Shown: one piece after another, positions 29,301 through 36,598 of the stretch
Position numbering within the stretch: the stretch's first letter is position 1
How the letters are laid out: the number at the start of each line of letters is the position of its first letter
Assembly (NCBI GenBank): GCA_016790075.1
Contig: JAEUPP010000020.1
Span: 1 to 64,000, forward strand
Length of the DNA stretch: 64,000 nucleotides
From: Rhodanobacteraceae bacterium
GTDB lineage: Bacteria > Pseudomonadota > Gammaproteobacteria > Xanthomonadales > Rhodanobacteraceae
Reading direction: 5' to 3'
The notes under the pieces: generated by a model
What the model saw: the letters and a program-made list of their open reading frames with translations, nothing else
The model's database searches: none
What the model was told of the DNA's origin: nothing
Program-made: the position numbers and the translations under genes

Positions 29301-30510
29301 GAAGATTCCCAATGTGGAAGGGTTGAAACCGGGTGAAACCAAGCCGATCGTGCAATGGGATCACGATCTGGCCGCGTTCATCCCGATGGGTCGCGGTACG
29401 GTCAGCGAGGACGGCACGCAGATCGTGACCGATGCGGGTTCGGGCATTACCAAGGCCGGCTGGGGCAGCGCACCGGCGATTCCGCCGCCGGAAACCTGCG
29501 GCACCAACCCGCCGCCAGCGACTTGCAAAGGCAGCAATTGCTCGCCTTGCCCCGACTGCGAGGCGCCGGCGGGCCAGCCTTGCCCCAGCTGCGCGCCGGA
29601 CTCCGGGCAAAACGGCCGCCGCTGCAGGGACAGCGCCTGCCGCGCCTGCGTGGCAGGTGCGTGCCAGCTCAAGCCGGGCTTCCGCGAGGACAAACCGCAA
29701 GGCAAGGAGAAACTGGAATTCTCGGCCGGCTACGCGCGCGCGCAAATTCTTTCCAAGGCCGAGTTCCGCGCCTACCGCGAGGGCTACTACGCGGCCCTTC
29801 CGGCGCCGGAGGTCTTCGCCGACTGGCAGTTCGAGCTGGCTCCGTACTGCACCCCCGAAGGCCAGTGGCGCTTTGTGCTCGCCGAATCCAAGATCACGAG
29901 CAAGATCATCGAGCGCTGGCCGTCGCCCTTCACCTGGCTGAACGCTCCGGCCATTCACCGGATCGACGACGAGGTGCCCCCGGGCGGCCCCTACTGCGAG
30001 CGGTTCAAATCGGTTGACCTGCAGCTGAAGCTCATTGCCTCCTCCGCCTACGGCCGCCCGCGCGACAACCCGGTGGTCGCGGCCCTGCTCGACGCCGGCT
30101 GGCAGCGGCTCAGCGCCGGCTTGGCCGGCCAGCCCGACTACGCCCACGCCGTTGGTACCGATGCCCACGAGCGGCTGCATTATTGGCGCTTTCGGCAGGA
30201 GGCCAAGCGTCAGTGGCCGACGTTTCGACGGCAGATTGAGGGGCTGGAAACGCCGGTACAGCCGGGGGATTCGCCTAGCGCTGCTGCTGCGCGTGTAAAG
30301 CAGCAATCGGACGACATTCTTAGGGATTTTGAAAGAGCCGTGGCTTCTTTCCTGACGAGCCCCCACAGCCAACCCGAAGAGTTCTACGAATGCGCGATGG
30401 GAGGTATGGGACTGGAGTGGATCGTGTTGAGTCAGCTCCGGCATCAGCGCCAATGCCCGGAAGTGCAGCCGGTAGTACCCGCCTGTCCCAAAGCAATAGG
30501 AGACGACTGA
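26335..30510 (+). CDS. Exported modular effector with C-terminal HExxH (putative metalloprotease toxin)
   Basis: A 1391-residue protein, start overlapping the previous stop (ATGA). It has a long N-region and a signal segment (about 43-60), then DPVFASSFE. Ig-like and filamin-like beta domains fill about 80-800, a carboxypeptidase-regulatory unit (FSGVVLDHSGKPLQGVRL) lies near 813, then a carrier region typical of large Rhs proteins (GGDEDVSLTIPGLEGFEM, WGSAPAIPPP) and a Cys-rich stretch (about 1055-1110). No YD repeats follow. Instead there is a 270-residue terminal domain containing HERLH (1278-1282) and, about 80 residues on, PEEFYECA, which could supply the third zinc ligand. A secreted zinc protease toxin is inferred. 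Six small paralogues follow at once, as expected for immunity genes. Its last 38 codons recur in the following spacers. Confidence 0.75.
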   Translation: MNTTTSIPNGTGSSGCSAAAATAAGQTLASLSGSGGRWRSGWLGRFAIGLALVLTTVTAVDAANGDAPDPVFASSFEPLFPGLIDLTSRTPTPGARLSSEIGYRVGARFARRSEVPAALLRVYLDGKDISAACAFDAAEIDCGDLAAQPPGTHTVTVRAGDSRFSWSYQTLPAPRVVSLTPHGTLPHGSRPQITGTFSDPSAVLSRDGVQLWLDEVDVTASAEIVLDGSHAGSVRYTPSQPLATGVHRSRLFVTNDAGIRGGDVAHIDIAPAADAVVRFLQPAGGQSVVEPEFTVRVSAVSNISDVESVLINGEAAEAVSFAQPASEYRRTLTLHPGDNPVVAIARFADGSQAQASTNLTFDTPPNVTIISPVDWQTLGPESGSGPRPGGSINLTGSVERPVAIVGRASKRVVGVQINQQQAVLDADGQGFRFERYLLHEGTNLISVNATDSSGRVGSAQITVYLDQTAPLLTVESPREDALTSAASIDVRGVANDAVEGGIHAPEPSVVVRNAANGQTVEASVTDRYFLARDLPLEVGANALVVTATDALGNARSREWRATRVAAGSERITLLGGDRQSGDVNSVLPQPLAVTALDSQGLPLVSKPIHFDVLRGAGSIRRTAAQAEKPDGVNPARNLVVTTDAAGRAEVWLALGNEAALAGNAVRAWSPDVAEEVMFTATGRRLPPAHVVVSGAAGTQYVQTQSQPLEGLTAVVLDAERNPLAGTPVHFVIDAGADAEFRPQSAASGNLSADGKTLVVLTDKNGLASVRPFTGIRAGTVRVRAFVQMDAATVVGTAVFQLLVLPRRDGPTGFSGVVLDHSGKPLQGVRLSITRTPLSTVSDSNGRFQFDDQVPPGKIDLDVDGRALQSVQNGQAVEYPRLHFETAVIQGQMNQLPHPIYLPPINRSQARVVGGDEDVSLTIPGLEGFEMVVKANSVTFPDGSRVGPVVVTPVHVDRLPMVPPGPSSVFSAVAWTIQPTNTRFDPPIAVKIPNVEGLKPGETKPIVQWDHDLAAFIPMGRGTVSEDGTQIVTDAGSGITKAGWGSAPAIPPPETCGTNPPPATCKGSNCSPCPDCEAPAGQPCPSCAPDSGQNGRRCRDSACRACVAGACQLKPGFREDKPQGKEKLEFSAGYARAQILSKAEFRAYREGYYAALPAPEVFADWQFELAPYCTPEGQWRFVLAESKITSKIIERWPSPFTWLNAPAIHRIDDEVPPGGPYCERFKSVDLQLKLIASSAYGRPRDNPVVAALLDAGWQRLSAGLAGQPDYAHAVGTDAHERLHYWRFRQEAKRQWPTFRRQIEGLETPVQPGDSPSAAAARVKQQSDDILRDFERAVASFLTSPHSQPEEFYECAMGGMGLEWIVLSQLRHQRQCPEVQPVVPACPKAIGDD

Positions 30511-31124
30511 TGAAGTTCTGGATTTTGCTGGCCGTACTGCTGCCAGCGGCGCAAACCCAACAAACCCAACAAACCCAACAAACTCTGCAAGCAACCAAGC
30601 CGGATTGCATCGAACGGCGTACCACTACGCGGTTGGCCACGCTGGAAATCCGCACTTGCCTCTACGGCTATGCAGCTACCGCGCAAGCCCCGGCGCGGGC
30701 GGTCGAGGTCCGGCAGACGCTGACCAATGTCAGTACCAAACCGATCGTGCTGCTGCTGTCGGAGGATCCGCTGCGCCGCTTCGCGCCCTTCATACTGGCC
30801 GGTAACGAATCACGCGACCTCCATAAGGTGCCCCGGTTCCCGACCAGTGAGGACAATACCTTTGTTGAGCCGGCCAACGAGTACTTGCGCCTGAAGCCTC
30901 GTGCGAGCACCGAACTGAGCTACCGGCTGGTCGATATGATGATCGAACCGCCTCGCGTTACGGTGCTGTATTTCATCAGCGCGCGCACCGATTTCGATTT
31001 CCGTCGCGATGGCGAGCGCCTTACCGATAGGGATGTAATGCGTGCGCGCTTTGATGAGGAAGCCGCAGGGGATGGACGAATCATGCGGGCGCGCTTTAGC
31101 GGCTTCGGCATTTCCGCCGACTAA
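30510..31124 (+). CDS. Immunity-like periplasmic protein 1
   Basis: A 204-residue protein whose ATG overlaps the effector stop (TGATG); its AGGAG ribosome binding site lies inside the last effector codons. It has a signal peptide (MKFWILLAVLLPAAQ) followed by a Gln-rich stretch expanded by a 9-bp repeat. Shared family features are DCIERxTxTRLATLEIRTCLYG with two conserved Cys, RQTLTNVSxKPI, and LSYRLVDMMIEPP. This copy has the ARTDFDFRRDGERLTD subtype ending. Tight coupling to a toxin-like gene and export to the periplasm suggest an immunity protein; no experimental family is recognised. Confidence 0.75.
   Translation: MKFWILLAVLLPAAQTQQTQQTQQTLQATKPDCIERRTTTRLATLEIRTCLYGYAATAQAPARAVEVRQTLTNVSTKPIVLLLSEDPLRRFAPFILAGNESRDLHKVPRFPTSEDNTFVEPANEYLRLKPRASTELSYRLVDMMIEPPRVTVLYFISARTDFDFRRDGERLTDRDVMRARFDEEAAGDGRIMRARFSGFGISAD
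30553..30579 (+). repeat. 9-bp tandem repeat AAACCCAAC x3 in immunity-like gene 1
   Basis: Three perfect copies of AAACCCAAC just after the signal peptide, coding for Gln-Thr-Gln. Paralogue 2 has fewer copies. The unit is a multiple of three, so slippage changes linker length without breaking the frame. Confidence 0.85.
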
Positions 31125-31165
31125 CCAACCGTCTTCTGCTGAACCGACAGCGTGGCCTGCACTCG

Positions 31166-31279
31166 ATGGGCGCGATGGGGCTGGAATGGACCGTATTGAG
31201 TCAGCTCCGGCATCAGCGCCAATGCCCGGAGACGCAGCCGGTAGTGCCCGTCTGCCCCAAAGCCATAGGAGACGACTGA
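31166..31279 (+). repeat. Effector 3'-tail copy T1
   Basis: A 114-bp copy of the last 38 codons of the effector gene, in frame and ending in TGA that overlaps the next ATG. Encoded sequence keeps MGLEWTVLSQLRHQRQCPE and CPKAIGDD. No start codon context or upstream toxin domain is present, so it is a relic, not a gene. Confidence 0.85.
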
Positions 31280-31878
31280 TGAAGCTCTGGATTTTGCTGG
31301 CTGTGCTGCTGTTGCCGGCGGCGCAAACCCAACAAACCCCGCAAGCAACCAAGCCGGATTGCATCGAACGGCATACTGCTACGCGGCTGGCCACGCTCGA
31401 AATCCGCACCTGCCTCTATGGTCATATCGCAACCGCGCAGACGCCGGCGCGGGCGACTGAGATCCGGCAGACGCTGACCAATGTCGGTAACAAGCCCATC
31501 GAACTGCTGCTCTCACAGGATCCGCTGCGTCGCCACAGGCCGATTATTCTGACCGGCAACGATTCACGCGGTTTGCACAAAATGCCTCGGATACCGACCA
31601 GCGAGGACGATACTTTCGTCGAGCCTGCTACCGAGCACGTGCGCCTGAAGCCTCGTGCAAGCACTGAATTGAGCTACCGGCTGGTCGATATGATGATCGA
31701 ACCGCCCAGTGCTACGGCGCTTTATTACATTGTTGCGCGTACCAATTTCGATTTCCGCCGTGACGGCGAACGACTCAACGATATCGACACGATGCACGCG
31801 CGCATTGACGAGGAAAATGCAATCGGTAGGGGGGTCGACTTTACAAATTTCAGCAACGTTGGCATCTCCGCCGATTAA
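31279..31878 (+). CDS. Immunity-like periplasmic protein 2
   Basis: A 199-residue paralogue of the preceding protein, with AGGAG inside tail copy T1 and ATG overlapping its TGA. It has a signal peptide (MKLWILLAVLLLPAAQ) and both conserved Cys. It belongs to the second subtype: ARTNFDFRRDGERLND followed by IDTMHARIDEENAIG, unlike copies 1, 3 and 4. The difference lies mainly in the C-terminal third, as if that part had been exchanged. Immunity against related toxin variants is the likely role. Confidence 0.75.
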   Translation: MKLWILLAVLLLPAAQTQQTPQATKPDCIERHTATRLATLEIRTCLYGHIATAQTPARATEIRQTLTNVGNKPIELLLSQDPLRRHRPIILTGNDSRGLHKMPRIPTSEDDTFVEPATEHVRLKPRASTELSYRLVDMMIEPPSATALYYIVARTNFDFRRDGERLNDIDTMHARIDEENAIGRGVDFTNFSNVGISAD

Positions 31879-31915
31879 CCGTCTTCTGCTGAACCGACAG
31901 CGTGGCCTGCACTCG

Positions 31916-32029
31916 ATGGGCGCGATGGGGCTGGCGTGGGCCGTGCTGAGTCAACTGTGGCATCAGCGCCAATGCCCGGAGACTCAGCCGGTGGTGCCTG
32001 TCTGCCCCAAAGCCATAGGAGACGACTGA
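31916..32029 (+). repeat. Effector 3'-tail copy T2
   Basis: 114 bp, in frame with the effector end, with changes such as GLAWAVLSQLWHQRQ. It ends in TGA overlapping the next ATG and is preceded by the same 40-bp segment as T1. Confidence 0.85.
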
Positions 32030-32625
32030 TGAAGTTCTGGATTTTGCTGGCCGTACTGCTGCCGGCGGTGCAACCCCCGCAAACGCCGCAAGCGGTCAAA
32101 CCGGACTGCATCGAACGGCACACCGCAACGCGGCTGGCCACACTGGAAATCCGCACTTGCCTCTACGGCTATGCAGCTACCGCGCAAGCCCCGGCGCGGG
32201 CGGTCGAGGTCCGGCAGACGTTGACCAATGTCAGTGCCAAGCCCATCGAGCTGCTGCTCTCACAGGATCCGCTGCGCTGCCACAACCCGACAATTCTGGC
32301 CAAGAATGGACGGCGTCATCTGCACAAGGTGCCTAGGATACCGACCAGCGAGGACGACACCTTCGTCGAGCCCGCCAACGACCAGGTGCGCCTGAAGCCT
32401 CGTGCCAGCACCGAATTGAGCTACCGGCTGGTCGATATGATGATCCAACCACCCAGCGCCACGGTGCTGTATTTCGTCAGCGCGCGCACCGATTTCGATT
32501 TCCGTCGCGATGGCGAACGTCTTACCGATAGGGATGTAACGCGCGCGCGCTTTGACGAGGAGGTCGCAGCGGGTGGACTGATAATGCCACCTTTTTTTAG
32601 CGACGTCGGTATCTCCGCCGATTAA
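32029..32625 (+). CDS. Immunity-like periplasmic protein 3
   Basis: A 198-residue paralogue with signal peptide MKFWILLAVLLPAVQ and both conserved Cys. The middle is almost identical to copy 1 (LYGYAATAQAPARAVEVRQ), and the C-terminal third is the ARTDFDFRRDGERLTD subtype. A third Cys (DPLRCHNP) is private to this copy. MMIQPP replaces MMIEPP. The start overlaps the stop of tail copy T2. Confidence 0.75.
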   Translation: MKFWILLAVLLPAVQPPQTPQAVKPDCIERHTATRLATLEIRTCLYGYAATAQAPARAVEVRQTLTNVSAKPIELLLSQDPLRCHNPTILAKNGRRHLHKVPRIPTSEDDTFVEPANDQVRLKPRASTELSYRLVDMMIQPPSATVLYFVSARTDFDFRRDGERLTDRDVTRARFDEEVAAGGLIMPPFFSDVGISAD

Positions 32626-32662
32626 CCGTCTTCTGCTGAGCCGACAGCGTGGCTTGTGCTCG

Positions 32663-32770
32663 ATGGGCGCGATGGCACTGGCCGTGTTGAGTCAACTCCG
32701 GCAACAGCGCGAGTGCCCGGAGACGCAGCCGTTGATGCCCGTCTGCCCCAAAGCCATAGAAGAAGACTGA
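32663..32770 (+). repeat. Effector 3'-tail copy T3
   Basis: 108 bp, still in frame, with a 6-bp deletion (MGAMALAVLSQLRQQRE) and an AGAAG in place of AGGAG before the next ATG, so the ribosome binding site of the following gene is weaker. Confidence 0.8.
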
Positions 32771-33357
32771 TGAAGTTCTGGATTTTGCTGGCTGCGCTGC
32801 TGCCAGCGCCGCAGGCCCCGCCAGCCGCCAAACTCGATTGCATAGAACGGCATACCGCCACGCGGCTGGCCACATTGGAAATCCGCACCTGTCTGTACGG
32901 TCATGCAGCAACCGCACAGAATCCGGCGCGGGCGATCGAGATCCGACAGACGCTGATCAATGTCAGCACCAAGCCGATCGAGTTGTTGCTGTCACAGGAT
33001 CCGCTGCGTCGCCATAACCCGACAATTTTTGCGAACACTGGACGGCGTAATCTGTACAAAGTTCCCCGGATACCAACCAGTGAGGACAATACCTTTGTCG
33101 AGCCCGCCATCGACCACGTGCGCCTGAAGCCGCGTGAGAGCACAGAACTGAGCTACCGGTTGGTCGATATGATGATTGAACCGCCGAATGCCACAGTGCT
33201 CTATTTTGTCAGTGCACGCACCGATTTCGATTTTCGGCGCGAGGGTGAACGCCTTACCGACAGCGAGATAACGCGCGCGCGCTTTGATGAGGAAGTTGCG
33301 GCGGATGGATTGATAAAGCGGGCGCGCTTTAGGGATGTTGGCATCTCCCCCGATTGA
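32770..33357 (+). CDS. Immunity-like periplasmic protein 4
   Basis: A 195-residue paralogue with a short linker after the signal peptide (LLPAPQAPPAAKLDCIERH). Both family Cys are present. C-terminal third of the TDFDFRREGERLTD subtype. The ribosome binding site upstream is AGAAG rather than AGGAG, so it may be translated less. It is the only copy reading RESTELSYR where others have RASTELSYR. Confidence 0.75.
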   Translation: MKFWILLAALLPAPQAPPAAKLDCIERHTATRLATLEIRTCLYGHAATAQNPARAIEIRQTLINVSTKPIELLLSQDPLRRHNPTIFANTGRRNLYKVPRIPTSEDNTFVEPAIDHVRLKPRESTELSYRLVDMMIEPPNATVLYFVSARTDFDFRREGERLTDSEITRARFDEEVAADGLIKRARFRDVGISPD

Positions 33358-33403
33358 GCAGCGACCTTCAGAGACAGCAGCGCGCACCCGTTCGAGAAGC
33401 GCG

Positions 33404-33516
33404 ATGGGAGGGATGAGTCTTGAGTGGGCCGTGCTGAGTCATTGCGGCAGCAGCGCCAATGCCCGGAGACGCAGCCGGTGATGCCCGTCTGCCCCAAAGC
33501 CATAGGAGACGACTGA
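33404..33516 (+). repeat. Effector 3'-tail copy T4 (frameshifted)
   Basis: 113 bp, with one base lost near AGTCATTGCGG, so the tail frame is broken. DNA similarity to the effector extends about 20-30 bp further upstream than in the other copies, into the codons for EEFYECA. The frameshift shows that this tail need not be translated. Confidence 0.75.
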
Positions 33517-34121
33517 TGAAGTTTTGGATTTTGTTGGCCGTGTTGCTGCAGGCCGGGCAAGCACCGCAAACCTCACAAACCCCGTCGGCGACCAAGCCGG
33601 ATTGCATCGAACGGAAAACTGCAACGCGGCTGGCCACACTGGAGGTTCGTACCTGCCTCTACGGTTATGCGGCGACGGCGCAAGCATCGGCGCGGGCGGT
33701 CGAGATCCGACAGACACTGACCAATGTCAGTACCAAACCCATCGTGCTGTTGCTTTCGCAGGATCCGCTGCGCCGCCATAGGCCAACAATTTTGGCAGGC
33801 AACGGAACTCGGCGTTTGTACAAGGTGCCTCGGATAGCGGGCAGCGAGGACGACACCTTTGTCATGCCGGCGAACGAACAGGTGCGCCTGAAGCCTCGTG
33901 CCAGCACCGAATTGAGCTACCGGTTGGCCGATATGATGATCGAACCGCCCAGTGCCACGGTGCTCTACTACATCGGTGCGCGCACCAACTTCGATTTTCG
34001 CCGCGACGGCGAACGGCTGAACGACATCGACACGATGCACGCGCGCATTGACGAGGAAAATGCAGCCGGCAAGTGGGTCGACTTTACAGATTTCAGCAAC
34101 GTTGGCATCTCCGCCGATTAA
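33516..34121 (+). CDS. Immunity-like periplasmic protein 5
   Basis: A 201-residue paralogue with signal peptide MKFWILLAVLLQAGQ. The middle resembles copies 1 and 3 (LYGYAATAQASARAVEIRQ), but the C-terminal third is the TNFDFRRDGERLNDIDTMHA subtype of copies 2 and 6, so it is a mosaic. The central loop RIAGSEDDTFVMPANEQ is the most divergent of the six. Start overlaps the TGA of T4. Confidence 0.75.
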   Translation: MKFWILLAVLLQAGQAPQTSQTPSATKPDCIERKTATRLATLEVRTCLYGYAATAQASARAVEIRQTLTNVSTKPIVLLLSQDPLRRHRPTILAGNGTRRLYKVPRIAGSEDDTFVMPANEQVRLKPRASTELSYRLADMMIEPPSATVLYYIGARTNFDFRRDGERLNDIDTMHARIDEENAAGKWVDFTDFSNVGISAD

Positions 34122-34158
34122 CCGTCTTCTGCTGAACCGACAGCGTCGCCTGCGCTCG

Positions 34159-34266
34159 ATGGGGCTGGAGTGGACCGTACTGAGCCAGCTCCGGCAGCAG
34201 CGCCAATGCCCGGAGACGCAGCGGGTGATGCCCGTCTGCCCCAAAGCCATAGGAGACGACTGTTGA
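34159..34266 (+). repeat. Effector 3'-tail copy T5
   Basis: In frame from MGLEWTVLSQLRQQRQ; the usual stop TGA has become TGT and translation would end one codon later at TGA. The same change turns the next gene's start from ATG into TTG. Confidence 0.8.
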
Positions 34267-34859
34267 AGTTCTGGATTTTGCTGGCCGTGATGTTACTAGC
34301 TGCGCAGGCGCCGCAAACCCCGCCAGCCGCCAAGCTCGATTGCATCGAACGGCATACCGCCACGCGGTTGGCCACGCTAGAAATCCGCACTTGCCTTTTT
34401 GGCCGTACTGCAACCGCGCAGACGCCGGCGCGGGCGCTCGAAATCCGGCAGACGCTGACCAACGTTAGTGCCAAACCGATCGAGCTGCTGCTGTCGCAGG
34501 ATCCGTTGCGCCTCCACAGACCGATAATTCGGACCGGCACCGAACCACGGCGTTTACACAAAATGCCTCGGATACCAAGCAGCGAAGACAATACCTTTGT
34601 CGAACCCGCCAACGACTACGTGCGCCTAACGCCTCGTGCCAGTACCGAACTGAGCTACCGGCTGGTCGATATGATGATAGAACCCCCCAGCGCTACGGCG
34701 CTCTATCACATCGTTGCACGCACCAACTTCGATTTTCGCCGCGACGGCGAACGGCTCAACGACATCGACACGATGCATGCACGCGTTGACGAGGAAAATG
34801 CAATCGGTAGGCGGGTAGATCTGACGAGTTTCAGCGACGTCAGCATCTCCGCCGATTGA
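34263..34859 (+). CDS. Immunity-like periplasmic protein 6
   Basis: A 198-residue paralogue, the last of the tandem series. It starts at TTG because of a change at the stop/start overlap (TGTTGAAG instead of TGATGAAG); AGGAG is kept. Signal peptide LKFWILLAVMLLAAQ. It has both family Cys, LFGRTATAQTPARALEIRQ in the middle, and the TNFDFRRDGERLNDIDTMHA subtype. No tail copy follows it, so the duplication series ends here. Confidence 0.75.
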   Translation: MKFWILLAVMLLAAQAPQTPPAAKLDCIERHTATRLATLEIRTCLFGRTATAQTPARALEIRQTLTNVSAKPIELLLSQDPLRLHRPIIRTGTEPRRLHKMPRIPSSEDNTFVEPANDYVRLTPRASTELSYRLVDMMIEPPSATALYHIVARTNFDFRRDGERLNDIDTMHARVDEENAIGRRVDLTSFSDVSISAD

Positions 34860-35011
34860 GCTTCGGCATTCAGGTGTAGCAGCGAGCTTGCCTGACGAGG
34901 GGCTTGTGATGGCGGAAACTGTTATGGACGTGCTCAGTGGTTTTCCGGTGTGAAGCACCGTAAAAGCCCCTCTCTGATTTACTGCCCGTCGTCAGCTCGG
35001 AGTCTCTCGTG

Positions 35012-35602
35012 ATGCATATGCGTGTGCTTTGCCCTGCATTGCTGGTGTTGGTGTCGCTAGAGGCATCGGCAACAAGTACGGAAACCTGTAGCGGGGAGCT
35101 CAAAGGCGAAATTCGCTTCGAGCTCGTACATCAAAAGGTCGGAGAACGCTACAGTCGCGTCAGCGAGATGCGCATGACCTTCCTGTCGCCGTTGCCGCGA
35201 ACGCTGAGGCATTGGATAGATGGGCCGAAGACGAATTGGTACGTGCGCGCGCTCGATCCTGCCGACGAGCCGGTTACCGATGAAGACTGGTACATACCAC
35301 AGCTGTCGAAAACTCCTTTCAATCCGAAGCAGAAGCATTCTCCCGCTTGGCCTGCCATGCCTGCCAAACACGGGCGCGTGGTTCATCAGGGCGAAAGTCT
35401 GACGGAAACGCTGCGCTGGGACGATTTTCTGATCCGTACGCCGGACGGCAAGGTCTGGAACGGCTGGAAAGCCGACACTCGGTATCTTGTGGCGTTCCGC
35501 CCGACGTTCGGCCTTGACGAACTGCCGGATTCGCGTTCTCTGATAGGGAGTCTGGTCAGTAAGCACTGCCTACTGGGGAACATCTTGGTCACGACGGAGT
35601 AG
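35012..35602 (+). CDS. Exported protein of unknown function
   Basis: A 196-residue protein with a short signal peptide (MRVLCPALLVLVSLEASA) and two Cys in the mature part. GGAG lies nine bases before ATG 35012; ATG 35018 is possible. It is not a paralogue of the six preceding proteins, although it follows them in the same direction after 150 bp and has a similar lower GC content. No domain recognised. It could be an additional immunity protein for another toxin variant; that rests on position only. Confidence 0.65.
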   Translation: MHMRVLCPALLVLVSLEASATSTETCSGELKGEIRFELVHQKVGERYSRVSEMRMTFLSPLPRTLRHWIDGPKTNWYVRALDPADEPVTDEDWYIPQLSKTPFNPKQKHSPAWPAMPAKHGRVVHQGESLTETLRWDDFLIRTPDGKVWNGWKADTRYLVAFRPTFGLDELPDSRSLIGSLVSKHCLLGNILVTTE

Positions 35603-35777
35603 GGTGCGTAACCAATTGACGAAAGAGTCGATGCTCCGTCTTTGTGTATGAGGCGGTATCGTCAAAGGGGCCGGTCGCGGTTTGCCTCGTGCGCGCTCTC
35701 AGCGGCGCGCCAACGCGATGATTGCGAGGTTCTTGGCCGATTGGTCGTGCACAACCCTTCACGTGAGAGCAAGAGTT

Positions 35778-36131
35778 ATGAATGTATGGGCGGTTGTGCT
35801 GGTGATCGCCTCGGCAACGGACCCGGGGCCGGGCGCCAAGTGCCCGCGCGCGATTCGCGAAGCCCTGGCCAACCGCGCTCCATGCGTATCGGATGCGCGA
35901 CATGCGTGCCTCACGGCCGATATGGCAACGGGGATAGCGACCCGATTCGCCGCTGCGCGCGAGATAGGCCAGCAGGCTCGAATCAGACGTGTTGAGTATT
36001 CTTGTTTGGCAGATGGTTGCTTCTGGCGATTGAACTACGAACCGACCGATCCGCTGCCGGTCGTTGGCAGCAGTTTTTCGATCGTTGTGAACGACACGAC
36101 CTGCGCCGCAAGACTGATACCGGGTATGTAG
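35778..36131 (+). CDS. Small exported Cys-containing protein
   Basis: A 117-residue protein from ATG 35778, with a GAGAGCAAGAG stretch upstream. The N-terminus (MNVWAVVLVIASATDPGPG) looks like a signal peptide. The mature part has six Cys (KCPRAI, APCVSD, HACLTA, YSCLADGCFW, DTTCAAR), which suggests disulfides. No family recognised. It is the last gene before the second ankyrin block. Confidence 0.55.
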   Translation: MNVWAVVLVIASATDPGPGAKCPRAIREALANRAPCVSDARHACLTADMATGIATRFAAAREIGQQARIRRVEYSCLADGCFWRLNYEPTDPLPVVGSSFSIVVNDTTCAARLIPGM

Positions 36132-36598
36132 CGACCTGCCTTAAGGGTGTCAGTCCCTTCACTTCAAAGTCGTTGCGGAACAAGCGCTCGCTCTGTTGTG
36201 CGAAGTGCGGAAAATCGCCGGATGCAGGCATGCACAACGGTTTTTCGGGATGGCTTGCCACTGCATGCACCCGTTCGCGGTTACCGACGAAAACCCGTAC
36301 CTACCGCCGCCGTTGGTCAAACTTCCCCATGGGTGCGCGACACGAACCCCGGCTGTAGCGAACCTGAGGTGCTGGCGCCGGGAGCCACCCCGGTCGTTGA
36401 GTTGAGCGGGGATCGGCGATTGCAGCCGGTGATGCATTGGCGTGCGGACGAGAGTTGCTCCAAGGTCGTCGATGGACGACTTGCCACGCCCCAGCAATCT
36501 GCTTGAATGAAGAAGCGTGCGGCGGTCGGCCTGTGCGCGATCGAGCGCATTGCTCGGCGGTGGGCACTCGGGACAACCAACGGGGGCGGGGCGTGGCG
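36132..36598. other. Boundary region in front of the second ankyrin block
   Basis: No gene supported. From about 36465 the sequence resembles the array spacers (a GATGGACGACTTGCCACG stretch before the promoter), so the left edge of the second block lies near there. Confidence 0.5.
36481..36508 (+). promoter_or_regulatory. Array promoter module 7 (TTGCCA-N16-TTGAAT)
   Basis: Consensus copy with GCAATCTGC before TTGAAT, matching modules 1, 3 and 6 of the left block more closely than its own neighbours. Confidence 0.65.
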
